Origin: Patagioenas fasciata
Taxonomy: Eukaryota; Chordata; Aves; Columbiformes; Columbidae
Assembly: GCF_037038585.1 (NCBI RefSeq)
Contig: NC_092523.1
Location: forward strand, 30,447,501 to 30,511,500
Length of the DNA: 64,000 nt
Reading direction: 5' to 3'
The first letter of the stretch is position 1, and each line of letters begins with the position of its first letter. The translations under genes were made by a program, and so were the position numbers. Shown here in pieces: positions 24,236 through 37,680 of this stretch. The notes below the pieces were generated by a model. The model ran no database searches and was not told the DNA's origin. It saw only the letters and a list, made by a program, of their open reading frames with translations.

Positions 24236-27200
24236 TAACACTCAAACTGATATATTTGCAGTGCCAAATATAGTAGAAGGACGGTTTTATTTAACTTGAA
24301 AGTATCTGCCCTATTTCTGTGTGCTGGTATTATTTTTTTTTGCAACATGCTGTTGTAAAATATGCCATAACACTGTAGCATGTATGGTGTTAAATCTGTG
24401 AAAGGTGGTAGTGCCCAGATCCACTTCTACAGAACTGCTGCCACTCATCCCATCCTGCCTCCCTCAGCCTTTACTTGTGCAGTTGGTTATTCTTATCTAA
24501 ACAAAATTATTTGCTTTTGTGTTTGTCAATCTGTCAAAACACTTGAATTCTAATACTGTCATCCAGCACATTTGAACCCTTGTCAGTTCCATCCGTCTGC
24601 AGATATAATGCTACTTTCTGATCCATCATGCAATGGAATCTCTGAGGAGCATCCAAAACAGACTCCTCAACAAATTTCTCTTATCCTTCCAGTGCTATTG
24701 TGAATTGTTGATACTCTAAATATTCTCTTTCAAACAGTACCAACTTCTACCATGATTTCATCTGAACCAACTGTCCCTAATTTGTTTATGAGAATATAAA
24801 GAGACTGGGGACTGTGCTTGTTGCCCACACCTTCTCGAAAATAATTTCTGCTGGCTCTGAGACTGGCTAATCTGAGGTTGTGATCAGTTCCCTAAGTACT
24901 GTTTATTAGACTAGTTGTTTTGAAAACCCCAAATTTATTTAAAAATCCCTGTCCTATTCTTTCCCATTCCATCCTAATTTCTTTTCCCATTGTCACTGAT
25001 GCTTGACTGCCTGGTGGCAATTAACGTGTATAGTGAAGAAGAAAAAAACCTCAACACTTTGTTCTTTTCAGCACCACTTATTATTGGACTTTTTTTCTCA
25101 GTTAGTTGACCAAATTTTTGCTGGTCCTCCCTTCTCTTCTAATGTCTGTACAGGGTGTTTCTGTACAGGATCCGAAGATGCACGCCAGTGCAATCTAACA
25201 CCAGGGGTTTTTGTCTGTGTGTGACCCCAGTAGGAAGGGACCCTCTTTGGTGGGGATTATTTTGTGAGTTTTGATGTGATAGTAAAGATGAACAGACACT
25301 TAAAGGGACTGTGCAACTAATGCAGAAGTATGCTCCTTTCAGTGTTTTTTAATGGCAAAGGGTCCATGTTTGTGCATTGTCATCTTAGCAGAATGTTACC
25401 TGTCTACACAACAGACTTTATGTACTTAGGGAAATAAATCTGTTTAGAGTGCAACCTTTCAGCTACATAGACTATGACCCTAAATGCAAAACAGCAAAGG
25501 GAATATTAGAGGATTAACTGATCCAGGAATAGGATGTGCAGTGAATAATACTGGGTTTTGTCTGGGCTGGAAAATAAAGCTAACAAAATGAATGTGATAG
25601 TAAATGGTTGTCATTTTGAGTGACTAGAGCCTGCACCATAAACTTATTTAGTCCAATATCTTGAAAGAACAGCCTCAGTGCGTTCAGTCTTTCATTAGGG
25701 CAAGTTTCTCTCTTTTTCAGTAAAAAAAAAAATACAATTATGTTAACTTTATTTCAATTCACAAAATTACTTTAAAATGCTAGGTTTACAGTGAGCATTT
25801 CAAATGACAGAAATTCTTGTAGAATGTGTCTTGGCTCTTAGTTTTTCACTCTAGAATTTCCCAGTTTTTACTGGAGGAAGACTCCTGAATCAAGACTTCA
25901 GTTCAGTAAGGTTTTAAATAGAGTTCCCCTTGCTCTAATTTCAGGCTGTGCATTTTCATGGAATTATAACAGTTCATGCGTAAGTGAAATTAATTACCAG
26001 AGTTGTTAGCCTTATGTAAGCAAATCATCTCCTACTGTATCCTCTTGCAAAACTTTAATTGCAGCTAGTATAAGCATTCATGGCAGGATTCCTATTATTT
26101 TGTATCATTATCCTTTATTTATGAATAAAGCTGTTTTACATAATGATGAATATCTGGAAGGAATTTAGTATGTCATCATACTCCTATTTGTTGCCTTCGT
26201 TAATGAAATGAGAGAGCGCTGTCAATCAGGATGGATGTTGTTATTGTGATTTTCGTATTTCATCATGTGATTATAAATTCAATCCTGAGTAAGCAAAGTT
26301 CTGATACTGTAATCTTAGGTCTGTTTTTGAGAAGGGCTGCAATGAGGTTTTGCAGTTGGAGAATAATAGGATTTTTGTATTTGCTTGGGAAAAAAGACTA
26401 TGTTTTAGAGGTGATCATCAGGGTTCTAACTTAGCTTTCCATGGCTACGTATATTTGAATGAAAAGGCTAGTAAGTCTGAAGCAAGCTGGAAGTAACCCG
26501 ATAGTATTGCTCACTATATAGACAGTTCTCCCTGTTCTGTAGATGAGGGGAGAGAATGCAAATTGGATTGTCTCACTTTTTACATTGCTGGTAATACCAG
26601 CTACAGCTGGACATGTTATTCCTGGAGAGCAGGTACTGTGGGACATAAACCTGGCCCTTGTGGTTTATACTGTTCAATTTAAGGCCAGTGATTAATTAGG
26701 TTATTGGACCCATACCTGGAGTTGCATGCGTAACAAAGATTTATGTTGCTGTGGCAACATAGAGAGACACAACTGTGCTGAATTTCCTCAACCTTTGAAG
26801 TAGGAGTTCTCCTAATCCAAAGTGGGATTGAGAATTCCCATCAGCACATGAAGAGTGTAACTAGGAGCCCTCGTTAATAGATTGAAATCTTGCATCTCTG
26901 ACTCTCAGATTGAGTTGAGTAAATTCCTGCTTCTCATCAGAGGGTTAGAGAAAATAGGCAGCTGCAGGAGAGAAGACAAAAGGAAAGCCTGAGGCTCAAA
27001 CTAATCAAGAGCAATTGCTTTGAAAACAAATAGGAGCAATGCAGGATTTGATGACTACCATGAAAATCACAAGGTGCTTCCAAGAGGCCATTGACAAAAA
27101 GTTTGGAACATGTTCCAGGTATTGCGACTGGCCTGGAAATAGAGGCAAGGAGAAACTGAGCATGAGCCAGGTAAAGACTTCACAGTGCTATACATCAAAT

Positions 27201-29946
27201 TAAAATAGTGGTGGTGACATAGCACATGCTAAGTAGATGGAGGAAGATGGAAAAATCTTAGGTGGATGGGAGGGGTAACTTGATGTAGATGAGGAGGACT
27301 GCAGGGGATTCAGAAGTTCTGCAGGAAGGTGTGGAAAGCTTTTGGCAGGCTGTGATAGAGACAGCGTTTTTAGACTGAACACTACCTCCTGCACTTCAGT
27401 GTCAGGGAACCCCTTGCATCTGGGAGCCGGCAACTGTTTTGTCCGCTTGAGGATAAAGTATTGCATACAGTTAGTAAAAAAATCACAAGTCAGAAACTTT
27501 CAAAAACAAACAAAAATGTCAGAACGCCCCACCCCCAAATGAAAACAACCTGGACTTTTTAAATGTTGGCAACTGCAGTTCTTAATTTTTGATTGTTGTC
27601 ATTTCAAGGTCACACGATTAAATGTATTTATTACTTCAGTAGTGATAGAAAATGTCCAAGCAACATGACTACCATTAAAGCAGTATCCTGGAAAAGTTAA
27701 TTATCTAAAAGGTTGAAAATATTAATGGAAAAGGAAGAAATTAGATTACCTCAGAGTTAGAGAACTTCTAGTGAGATATGTAACTATGAAAATACATGAT
27801 ATGATATGTTTGTACAATTCATTTTACCTCCTGGAGATCTGTAATACCTTAGTTTACTTTTTATTTTGCCTTTTAAAATGAAAACAAACCCCCAAAAAAC
27901 AAAGAGGGAAAATATCAATTAGGACAGAGTCAATGGACTATAACCTATTTACCTTCAAACAGTTTTGTTCACATACTACAGTTACATATGATGGACTGGT
28001 GATCCACTTCCTCACAAGTCCAGCAGAAATTACACCACAACTTTCATCCAGTTTTCTCACTTCCTAGATAATCTGCAACAAGGTCCTCTTGTAGTCTCAT
28101 GAACGAACCTTGATGAACCAGGAAACATCCAAAGGGAAGAGAATCCCACTCTTCATTTGTTATCCAAACTGCTAGTTTGCAAGAATCTGACATTAAGCTG
28201 CACCCATGTTTTGGGGAGCTATTGAGATTTGCTGCAGAGTGATGGAACAGCTGGGCGCCATTTTACTACACAGTCCCTGCTCTGCACCCAGCCTCTGCGT
28301 GAACCCTTTGACAGGAGCATAAGCATAGTCCAGGGAAAGAAGAATGGAGCATGGGAACAATGTGTCCATAATTACCACCTTCTGCTCTTCTCCTCTTTTC
28401 TGGCTTAGCAGACAGCTTCTAGGTAACTTAAATGAGACCTGGAGCAGCTGCTGAAGCAGTGGGATTTCTGGACATCTTGACTGTTCATTATCTCCTTTGC
28501 AAAACAGACTTTGCAATTATCCCAGAAGTTACAATCTAAAAGTTGGATGAATTGAACATTTTCTACAATTTGTGTGCAACAGAGCCACTGTCTGGTACTT
28601 TCAAGGCAAAGAAGTTATAATGGTTGTTTTTGTTCCTAAAGTGAAATATTGTGTTTGGCTTTTAAAGCTACATAATTCTAAGTTTCTGATGCTTTCAGTG
28701 ACATAAGGTGTGTGTGAAATTGGTACAGCTGCAGGTCAAGTCAGACTCCACAGTTTTCTTGCCTTTCATCAGCATTGAAATGAAGAGGTGTATTTCTAGG
28801 ACATTTCCCTACTGTGTGGCAAGGTAAAACCTGATTGTGTTATGGATCTTGAGAGGAAACTGAATTGGCAAGTCTAATTTCATCATGTGACTTAAGTATC
28901 TACAAAATATAAACAATCAGTGGAAATTGTAATGAAATGATATATGAAATAATCTGTATTTTAGTAGACTACTGTTATTCTAAGATTATAACTGAATTAT
29001 TATCTTGACGATGTTTATTAAGTGTCTCTAAAAATGCTAATCTCTAATGCAGTGTTGTAATAAATGGAAGTCTCTAGCGTGTCTCGTACAGCAGAAGACT
29101 CAGTACCAGTCCCAGTGAATAAGAAAGTTAAAGCAAAACCTTAATGGTCTTGTGATTCAGTAGGAAACTAAGCCAAATTTCAGCCTACATTGGAATTTAA
29201 TAAGGACATTTTAGGAAAAGTAGAATAAACATTTTGTGAATGGGAAAATTCTTACCATCTTCTAAGTCAAGTCCAAGTTGGCTTTTGTGTTTATGTAAAA
29301 CGTTTAAATTAACCTTCAGTTCAGACAGCTACTTCTGCAGTTGGCATAAACCGGAATTTCTGTAGCATTTGTAAGTTGGTATGAATGATTGAAAGCATTC
29401 TCTCTTTTTTTTTTTTTTAATTAGAACTGCAAAGATTGAACAAAGAGCTTCAAGTGGAAAGATAAAAATACTTGGAAACGCTGAGCCACATAGTAACCAA
29501 ACATAAAACATAAACTAGAGCAAGAAGCGTATCAGATGACAAAAGAAAATAGATGATTGTTAGTCTTTGGAATGATAAATAGAGGATTTCTAGGCAGTTG
29601 AACAACAAAATAGAGTACATTTTGAGATAGAGAAGAAAGATAGCTGCAGACATTGAAACACCCAATTTGTTTTATTTAAGGGTCAAATAAGAAAAAAAGA
29701 ATGGACTTTTGACTCTAAGGAATAATTATCTGAAATTACTGTAACTAACCCATCCTGTTTGACTACATAACTTGAAATGGCATTCTTAGAGAAGTTCTGA
29801 TTGAGCGAGTTCTGGCACGTGTATTAATAGTATCATTTCAAGTTTGTGTTTCAGTACTGTCTACTCTGTTGTTCAGTCTATTGTAGTTTTCCACTCTTCA
29901 AGATGACACTGAAAATGTGTCTACTAGTAATTTACTGTTACTGAAT

Positions 29947-29981
29947 TTTATATATAAATAAATATATATATATATATATAT
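29947..29981. repeat. AT/TA microsatellite
   Basis: A mostly alternating TA run with a few interruptions (AAATAAA) at the left end, inside TRMT9B intron 1. Confidence 0.9.
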
Positions 29982-31067
29982 CTGCACATTTTCAGCCACT
30001 AAAAAGTGACCTAATGCACCATAAAGGAAAACTGTGGATCATGCCAGAAAAAAAAGAATATAAGGATTGTGAAAACATTGAACAGAAATGCTTTGAAGAG
30101 AGATATTCATAGATACTACAGTCAGAATAGACTATGATAATTGTGACAATTTGGCTTGACCTCCAGCAGAATACGTAAAACCAGTGAAATGGATCAAGTC
30201 TTACATACTGTTCTTGTGGGCACTCAAACACACTTAACTTGAAGTACTTTGTTTTTTTTTGCAGTCACTGGGATTAACTCCCATTTTCTAATTTAATTTT
30301 TCTAATTCAGTACGGGTGTTTTGAAGAGCTCACATTATTATATGGAATATTTTATTTTAAATATTTCTCATAGTAATTCATTTCAACAGTAAAAGTGACA
30401 GAAAGAAACATTTTCTATTGTGATTCAAAAATGTATATTATTTGAAAATCGAGGAAAGCAAAAGATGATCTTGTGTTTAAAGTCTTTCTTCTGAAATTTT
30501 CAAATGCAGCTAAAGGAGTCATTTTTATAATTTCATCTTGATAATATGCTGCTTAGTTTCTTGGAAGGAGTTTGGAAACAGGCTTGAATCTCTGCTGAGT
30601 ACTGTTTAAATAGTGGGAAGTAGTGGGAAGGAATAGTTCATGCATAAACAGGCTGTTTGAATTACTCTGAAGAACGCTTTAACCCTTTGAAATGTAATCT
30701 CATCAGCCTCCATCAGATACTGAAGTCAGATCTGGTTGTTGCTTCGGTCAGGGGAAATCTTAAGGAAGAGGTAGAATTCTGTATTAAGGGATTCAGCGTC
30801 TGCGTTCACTTCAAGTTTTATCTGAGCTTAGTAGTAATACTAAAAGCATTTTCAAATGAATCATTAAACTGAAATACTTCGCTAAGAAATGAAGGTTATG
30901 GAGTGGGAGCAGGGAAATAATGGTTTTGTTGCTGAAAAATATCAGCCAACTCATCAGTGCTAGAGGGCAGATAAACCACAAATATTTTATGCATAATTTT
31001 GGGGCTTTGGTTTCAGGGTTCGGGCTATATTTCGAATAACATACGAATAGTTTGCCTACCTACTCAC

Positions 31068-31241
31068 CTTAGCTACAACTGGAAAGTCTATTTTTAACTT
31101 CCCGTTCTTAGTAGTTGTAAACTCTCGCTGAATACAGGCTCCGTTTTGCACCAGATAAACTTTTACTACATTGGTGTATTTATTCAGGAATGTGCATATC
31201 ATTGAACAGGCACATGTAGTTATATAAGACTCCTCAGGCAA
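31068..31241 (-). other. Antisense exon-like open frame in TRMT9B intron 1
   Basis: A minus-strand frame of 61 codons contains KVYLVQNGACIQREFTTTK and KLKIDFPVVAK. At 31068/31067 it runs into AAG|GTGAGTAGG, an excellent donor, with a stop a few codons into the presumed intron. No convincing acceptor is seen upstream, and the family is not recognised. It could be chance, an antisense transcript or an unnoticed exon. Confidence 0.2.
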
Positions 31242-31458
31242 GATTATACATTCAGATTTTTTTCTTGACTGTCATGAAATTGAATAAGATCCTTTGAGCA
31301 AAGACCATTTTATAAATATGATGGCTTTTAGATGGGTGTAATGATTGTAAGAATGTAAACTTACAAGGTCCTGAATTGCGCACATCTATAAAATCTACAG
31401 TCTATGCTACAACAGTCCATGTTTTGTGGTTCAAAATAGTTCTTCATTATGTTTTCAG

Positions 31459-31613
31459 GATGGAACATGAAGCTACCCAGCTAGAAAAGCAGCACGTGCA
31501 CAATGTGTATGAAAACACAGCTGCCTACTTCAGTGATCTGCAGAGCAAAGTGTGGCCTCGTGTTCGAAACTTCCTGCTGGAGCAGAAGCCTGGCAGTCTT
31601 GTTGCTGACATAG
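31459..31613 (+). CDS. TRMT9B: TRMT9B exon with start codon
   Basis: The acceptor TTATGTTTTCAG ends at 31458 and the exon begins G-ATG, so the start codon is at 31460. It encodes [20 protein letters not shown] through VADI and the first base of the motif-I Gly codon, ending at the donor ATAG|GTAACC. The frame is open upstream of the ATG to about 31376, but the acceptor right before it and the conserved MEHEA start favour 31460. It is split inside the SAM-binding motif. Confidence 0.95.
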
Positions 31614-34600
31614 GTAACCTGTTCCTTCAGGTGGCCTGAAAGATTGTCTATAAGCCTTATTAGTTTATATGTTACTAGTATGTGTCCTTCAGAGCAATTG
31701 TTTTAAAAACTTGTTTAAATTTGTTTCAAATGTTTTAAAATTGTTTTTAACCCCATACTACATGCCATATACAACTAGCCAGTAAATGCATTTTTTGCCT
31801 TATTTTTACTGAGCTAAACGTTAATCTGTCAGTTTCCCCACAGGCTTAGTGGTCTGTCATTCTCCCGGAGCTCTTTTTAAAAAAATGGTGTTAATAGCTC
31901 AAATATTTCATATTTCAGTTTCTTTAGCTTTCTTGGTTTAAGTACTCCTAGTCTGCAATTTATTGCTTTTCCCCTAAAACTCCTCCTATCAAGGCTTCAA
32001 GTTAAGAGAAATCCTCCAATGTGATTAGCATTTAAAAAAAAAAAAAAAGTTATGATCTGAGAATCTCCCTATGATTCTGAATATGGACACCAAAACTTCA
32101 TTTTCCTGCTATGGCATTGCCTTCCCTACACGTTCAAGTTATACTTTGATTGTCTTTTCTTTTTAGGAGTTACCGGGTCTGGGTGTGTTTGCTTTGTTTG
32201 TGTTATGACTTCAATCCTATACAGCACGTCATTGCAAACCAGGTGCTCCTTTGCACCACTGGATTTTCTTCAATGTTTAGACTAATAAAATGTTTTATAC
32301 AGCAAAGTGTAATAAATGTACACAATAAATTATGCATCGGCCTTATCCTGTAAGAGAACTTTACTCAAAGATGTTGTAGGCCCTAATCAAAAGATAATAT
32401 ATAGTTCTACTGCTGCAGTTGAGCAGTCCCCCAAAAAGACTTGATTACTATTATTTGGACATGTATCTTCTTTTATATATCTGCACCATTTTCTAATAAT
32501 CTCAGGAAATAGCCTATGGCACACACTCATTCAATACTCAGCTTAACATGATATTTCTCAGTCAATATTTTTTGCCACCTCAATAGAAGTCCTTTGAAGC
32601 TTAGCTGAAGTTCTTCGAGGCTTTATCAGCAGGCATCACAGTGGTTGCTGAAAGCTTGAAATCACCCTGTTATAGTTTCAGCTGAAGTAATTGAAGGGCA
32701 TGTGATACATCTAGAGAGATGGTAGATGCTTACAGTTGCCAGTAAGAATATTCCCATCAAGGCACACAAGGTACTTCCTTTCATGAGGTTTTTATCTTTA
32801 AAAAAATCTACAGGAATCTGACTATTGTGTTTATTTTTTTGTGTGAATTTTGGCAGGAGAGTTGCCCAGTGGCACCAACATTTTCAAAATGAGATGTTCA
32901 ATTGCTAATTTCCTTTCCTGTTTAATACCACCTTTTATTAAAATATTTTGGTTTGCTAGCTTTGCATGAAGCATGGTAATGGTAGTGGAATAAAATATCA
33001 TTTTGTCTAATTGCCTTATTATTGTTCATTCATCAAAATAAATGACAACAGCATGGTCATTATTAACAGGTTCATGAAGGAGTCCACCCCCCTGATGACT
33101 CATTTAAAAGTAAATCTCCTGCAAATGTAGATTTTTAGATTACTGGGAGTGTTTTCACTATTTAGCTTCATTCCAGAGAGGACCCAATACTTCCAAAGTC
33201 TCACTGTGATTAAAAAGCACTCCACCAAGAGCCATGTATTAAGCAACTGAATCTTCTAAATTAAGGTTCACTTGACTGTGTTCCTTCTGCAAACACAGTA
33301 ATCAATAATACTTTATACTAATTTTAAAACTTAGCTTTCTAACTAACATGCAAAGCTTCATGTTTTGTTGCTTATATTCCTTGAACTGCATTAGCAACAT
33401 TAATTGTTTCTCTCAAGTGTTACTTCAAGGAATAGTGTTTGCTTTTTGCTGCAGAAAAATGTTCTTTTTTCACCAGTAAAGTGTTGTGCTGTTCTCCAGC
33501 AGTCCCTGTGCTGTCTCTCCAGATAATGGTGCACATTAACATCAATGAGAGCAGCAGCGCTGCAAGAAGCAGTGATGTTTCTAAAGATAACTCCAGTCCT
33601 TTAAATTGAATTACCAATACTGAGATGGTTCTCTTTGCCAAGCTGCTACCCCGTTGCTTGGCTGTCAACTTTCAGAAATTATTCGTCACTACTGACCCAT
33701 AACTGCAGTGAATGTTTCCTAATCTAATTTTGAAAAGTGCCTGTTATGCATATGGTATTGAAGAAGACTCTAAAAGATTTCAATTTTGTACAGCACAGCC
33801 CTTGAGAAGACAGACTTTTAGGCAGAAGACATTCTGGAACAGTTCATTTCATTTACATGCGTTACAATGCAGTGGCACAAAGAGGACATGCCTGTGACAT
33901 GGCAGGAATTTATATGATTCATGGTTATTTTCCACTCTGTATCTGAAGTTAAAATTTTCTTCTCTGACTTGTGTCAGTGGCAGCTGTAGTTTAGGATTTC
34001 TTGGAGAGAGGTGGGATGCACTAGAGAGGAACTGCAAAGTTTGGGGGAGTACTTGGAAGAGAGATCTATTGCAGGTCACTAAGAAGACAAAACCCGCTGA
34101 CTTCAGGAAATCCTTTGAATAGAAAGCAGTTGGGAGCTGGCAGGGTGCTGAGGAAGAGGGTCATAATGCTTACCCTGCTCTTACTCTTTCCTTGGTGCCC
34201 ACTTATGCTTGTTGTTTGAAACAGGACATCAGGCTCAGCATGAAGCAGCACGGTTGTTTTTTTGCTCTAAGGTAGGCAACAGTGGCTGCACAAAACCATT
34301 CTTTCCTCCTCCCACCTGCATCTACCCTACTTCCACGAAGAAATGCACATAACCTGCCATTTATACAGGGCTGCGTAATGACTGTTTTAGTTGGTGATGT
34401 TGATACTGTTACACTCCTGACAGTGTGAACGTATGATTTCAAACAGTCCAAATGAACCCAGCAGCAGCTGGGCTAATAGAACCAGGCTCTCGTTTTGTTT
34501 TCCAGGAAGTCTTAGAATTAGGAAAGCCTCCTCAGTTATTTTCACTGCTTTGGGAGGGATAGCAAGTGTTTAGAATGTATGTCTTCTGATCTAGTAAAGA

Positions 34601-37381
34601 GTATTCTTTTCTTTAGGTTGTGGAACTGGAAAGTATCTCAGCGTCAACAATCAGATATATACTGTTGGCTGTGATTACTGTGGACCATTGGTAGAGATTG
34701 CAAGGAAGAAAGATTATGAAGTTCTAGTATGTGACAACCTTAACCTTCCCTTTAGGGACCAGTGCTTCAATGCAGTTATTTCCATTGGAGGTAAGACAAC
34801 ACACATGCATTCTGGCCTATAGTAAATGAAAATTTCTGGGGATCCTTTCCGCGTGTGTTCATTTCAGTTAAATTTGTTTTGAAACAGTCCCCTTAGCATC
34901 ACACCAGATATTACTGAAATGAACGTAGTAAGCATGAAAAAAAATATTAGTTCCATTGCACAGAGGTGCTGTTGACCAGGGAAGTACGTGGATCATTTGT
35001 TTGTTTATATGTGGCCTTGTTCACCCTGTGGAGAAAAGATTTCCATCCAGCATGCATTTTAAACAAGAAAAAACTAATATAAACATGGCTGCTCACAGTT
35101 TAAACAGATTAGGTCCTCAAGATAAACTCTTGGTTCCTCCTTAGAATCTGTTTTCACCAGAAAATGCATTGAAATTAAAACCTGCATTCTCTATAGCAGA
35201 ACTTAGAATATTGTACTATTCTCTTAGAATAGTAATGAAACAAGAACTTAGAGCAATAAAAGTGCCTGTTGTCTAAAATGAGTGAAGAATTTCAGCATCT
35301 TAACTCCTCTGACCTCTCTTTTTTGAAAATATTACTCATAATTTGAGAAGTATAAAGTGGAAAAGGGTAGATGAGAAATAGAGTACCCAATTACAGTCTA
35401 CATTTTTAGCTCTACTATTGCTTGAACTTCTTTCAAGCTGTTTCCCTGTACCAGCAAAAATAGAAAGCATGATAATTATTATTGGTAGCAATCAACAAAC
35501 TACTTGAAATATGATAGAAATGTATTTTTAAATGTATTTTTCACACACGCAGGGTGAAAGAAAGGGTGACTAAAATGAAAGCAGTATCTATATTACTTTG
35601 CTTTCATGTTGGCTGGTTGATCAGTGAGCTCTATCCGTATTTCAGGTCTTGTAGAATAATTTTTAATAGCATAACATAATGTAATAAAACCCCATCATTC
35701 TCAGACATGCAATGTCGGCTGAGATACTTATAATTTTTTTTCTTCCAATGCAATCTACAAAGTCAGCACCTTGCTACAAAATTAAAGCAATGGAAAATAT
35801 TTCTGTCTAAATTTTCTATGTAGCTCTTTCGACAGTGTACTGATATAACAATACACAGTGTCTCTTTATTGATGTTACGTTTTGCTGTATTTGTTACATT
35901 GTGAAAAGATTTTCTGTTTTCAGTAAGATAAATCTAAAAAGTGTCCCAAAAACTAATGGCAAACTTAATATTACCTAACTCACCTAAAGGCCAGACATTT
36001 AAGTGAAAGCTAGTCATGCTATGACCTTTTATGGGTGATGTATAGAAACAAAAACCTCCAGTTTATATTCCTGAATTTTCTTGAATCCCTGTTTTGAGAT
36101 GAAATGAATTTCCTTCTTTGGTATTTCCCTGGTTTTGTCCTTTGAACATAAATGTAAAAGAGAACATTCTGGGGGAACCTTGCACCGTGGTACCAATAAA
36201 TTAAGCGCTGTTGCTGACTAGCAGGCAGTAATATTTGTGACATGGCAACAAAAATGACTGAACATGCAGAACAGGTTGAAGGTGAACATGCTATGTCCTT
36301 ACTAATATTCAATACATAGTACCTTTCCTTTTTCACAGTGATCCACCATTTCTCAACTAAACAAAGAAGAATCAAAGCCATAAGGGAAATGGCAAGGGTG
36401 TTGATACCTGGAGGCCAGATGATGATTTATGTTTGGGCTATGGAACAAAAGAATCGTCACTTTGAGAAACAAGACGTATTTGTTCCTTGGAATAAGGCCT
36501 TGTGCTCACGGCATTTTTCAGAATCGAATCAATCAGGAGATAAGAGTGATTTTGTGCATGCTGTGAAAAGCCAAGACATACACCCTGCACAGCTTGTCAT
36601 CTCTGATTGCAGCTACCAGGCCAGTGTGCAGCCAGAACCTGATTCAAAACATTCCCGCAATACAGACCATTGCTTATCCAGGGCCTGCTGCCTGAAAATT
36701 TCTGAAGAAGAAAACAGATTTTACAGTGCTCTAGGAAGATCTTTTCGCTCGTGGTTTTTCTCCAGATCCCTTGATGAATCAGCCCTGAGAAAGCAAACTG
36801 ACAAAATGAAGCCTCTGAAGAACGAAGGAGAATGCGCAAACAGTACTGTACCCATTCAGCATTCGCGACACTGCAGTTTGGATTTAGGTCACCGTGGAGC
36901 ATTGTTAAAAGAACGGAGTTTAGATGATGACGATGTGTTTGTGGAAAGCTTGCCTCTCAAAAAAACAGAGTGGTCACAAGCCACAGGTGCACTGAAGGAT
37001 TTAAAGTTAAATGGAGGACACCAAAGTGCACCTCAGAGCAAGAGTGAAGAAGCTTCATTTATAAATGGCCCAGTGGAAGACAGGGACTACAGCTGTGGTT
37101 GTAATAAAGACGGTACTGGTAAGTCTAATGCCAGCAAGTGTTTCAAAAGAACTTCAACAAATGACTCCACCGACTCTGCTTTGGATTCAGCAGTGTCTGT
37201 TGGGGACCAAACTGATGCCACGTTGGATACAAAAGCCTTCATGCGTTATTACCATGTTTTTCGGGAAGGGGAGCTGTGCTCTCTGGTAAAAGAGAATGTG
37301 CCTGAACTTCAGATAATTTCTTCCTGCTATGACCATGGAAACTGGTGCATCATTGCAGAGAAAAGAGGAACACAGGTGTAA
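31460..37381 (+). CDS. TRMT9B: TRMT9B, tRNA methyltransferase 9B-like protein (three coding exons)
   Basis: Coding exons 31460-31613, 34617-34790 and 36339-37381 join in consistent phase to a 456-residue protein; human TRMT9B (KIAA1456/TRM9L) is of nearly the same length. The N-terminal Rossmann methyltransferase fold shows the SAM-binding motif VADIGCGTGKY (residues 48-58), the acidic motif-II region GCDYCGP (69-75), NLNLPF (92-97), IHHFST (111-116) and VLIPGG (130-135). A long Ser/Asp-rich, probably disordered middle follows, with the conserved patch [14 protein letters not shown] (244-257). The conserved C-terminal block (409-456) contains [14 protein letters not shown] and GNWCIIAEK. The family is related to yeast Trm9 and ALKBH8, which methylate wobble uridine modifications. 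TRMT9B itself has been described as a tumour suppressor and synaptic regulator, and its catalytic substrate is less settled. All exons are open with canonical splice sites, so it looks functional. Confidence 0.95.
31614..34616 (+). other. TRMT9B: TRMT9B intron 2
   Basis: A GT-AG intron of about 3 kb from GTAACC to TTTTCTTTAG. It contains an A-rich run near 32035-32048 and an 82-codon antisense chance frame (33420-33668). No transposon or conserved block was recognised. Confidence 0.9.
34617..34790 (+). CDS. TRMT9B: TRMT9B middle coding exon
   Basis: A 174-base exon after TTTTCTTTAG, ending at TTGGAG|GTAAGA. It completes the SAM-binding loop (GCGTGKY) and encodes [17 protein letters not shown] and [14 protein letters not shown] up to VISIG, which is the core of the methyltransferase fold. 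It fits both flanking exons in phase 1. The block is only partly open in isolation, which explains why it does not stand out as a long frame. Confidence 0.93.
34791..36338 (+). other. TRMT9B: TRMT9B intron 3
   Basis: A GT-AG intron of about 1.5 kb from GTAAGACA to CTTTTTCACAG. AT-rich; nothing else was recognised. Confidence 0.9.
36339..37381 (+). CDS. TRMT9B: TRMT9B last coding exon
   Basis: The acceptor CCTTTTTCACAG is followed by 1043 coding bases ending in TAA at 37379-37381. It supplies residues 110-456: the end of the methyltransferase fold ([23 protein letters not shown]), the disordered middle and the C-terminal [11 protein letters not shown] block. The whole stretch has one open frame. 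The middle (roughly residues 170-400) is rich in Ser, Asp, Lys and Cys and is the part expected to vary most between species. Confidence 0.96.
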
Positions 37382-37680
37382 AGAGAACGAAGAATCCAGT
37401 GACTGAGGATTTTAAGCTGCTCCTTGTGTTGCTGTGATTGTGCAGTGTGACACAGAATTTGAATCTCATGTAGTTGTGTGCCATTCAATTCTGAGTTGTT
37501 ATCTCTCTACCTATTTAACTAATAGAAGGTCTGTGTGTAGGAATGTAAGCAGTAAACAATACTTATGTTTTGTTAAACTTTTATGAAGTTAAAACTGGAG
37601 AGTTTTATATTGCTTTTAGCAAACAATTGTGGTTTTAAATATACTTTTCTATCGAGAAATAAAACTTTTTTTATAAGAGA
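37382..37680 (+). other. TRMT9B: TRMT9B 3' UTR, proximal form
   Basis: Follows the stop codon and runs to just past the first AATAAA. Later AATAAA words at 38227, 39089, 40841 and 41527 leave room for longer 3' UTR forms, so the right edge applies only to the shortest form. Confidence 0.55.
37658..37663 (+). terminator. TRMT9B: Poly(A) signal AATAAA of TRMT9B
   Basis: A canonical AATAAA 277 bases after the stop codon, followed by a T-rich segment (ACTTTTTTTATAAG) suitable as a downstream element. Use of this site is inferred. Confidence 0.6.

Larger units (their letters stand above)
19675..31458 (+). other. TRMT9B: TRMT9B intron 1
   Basis: Runs from the GTAAGG donor in the CpG island to the TATGTTTTCAG acceptor directly before the start codon, if the first-exon call is right. 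It holds old LINE and CR1 relics at 23.1-24.24 kb, an AT microsatellite at 29.95 kb and an antisense exon-like frame at 31068-31241. Otherwise it shows nothing recognisable. Further alternative 5' exons could be hidden here. Confidence 0.5.

Noticed and set aside
36019..36381. 120-codon minus-strand frame overlapping the TRMT9B last exon
   Set aside because: It is antisense to the real coding exon and mostly intronic; a shadow frame.
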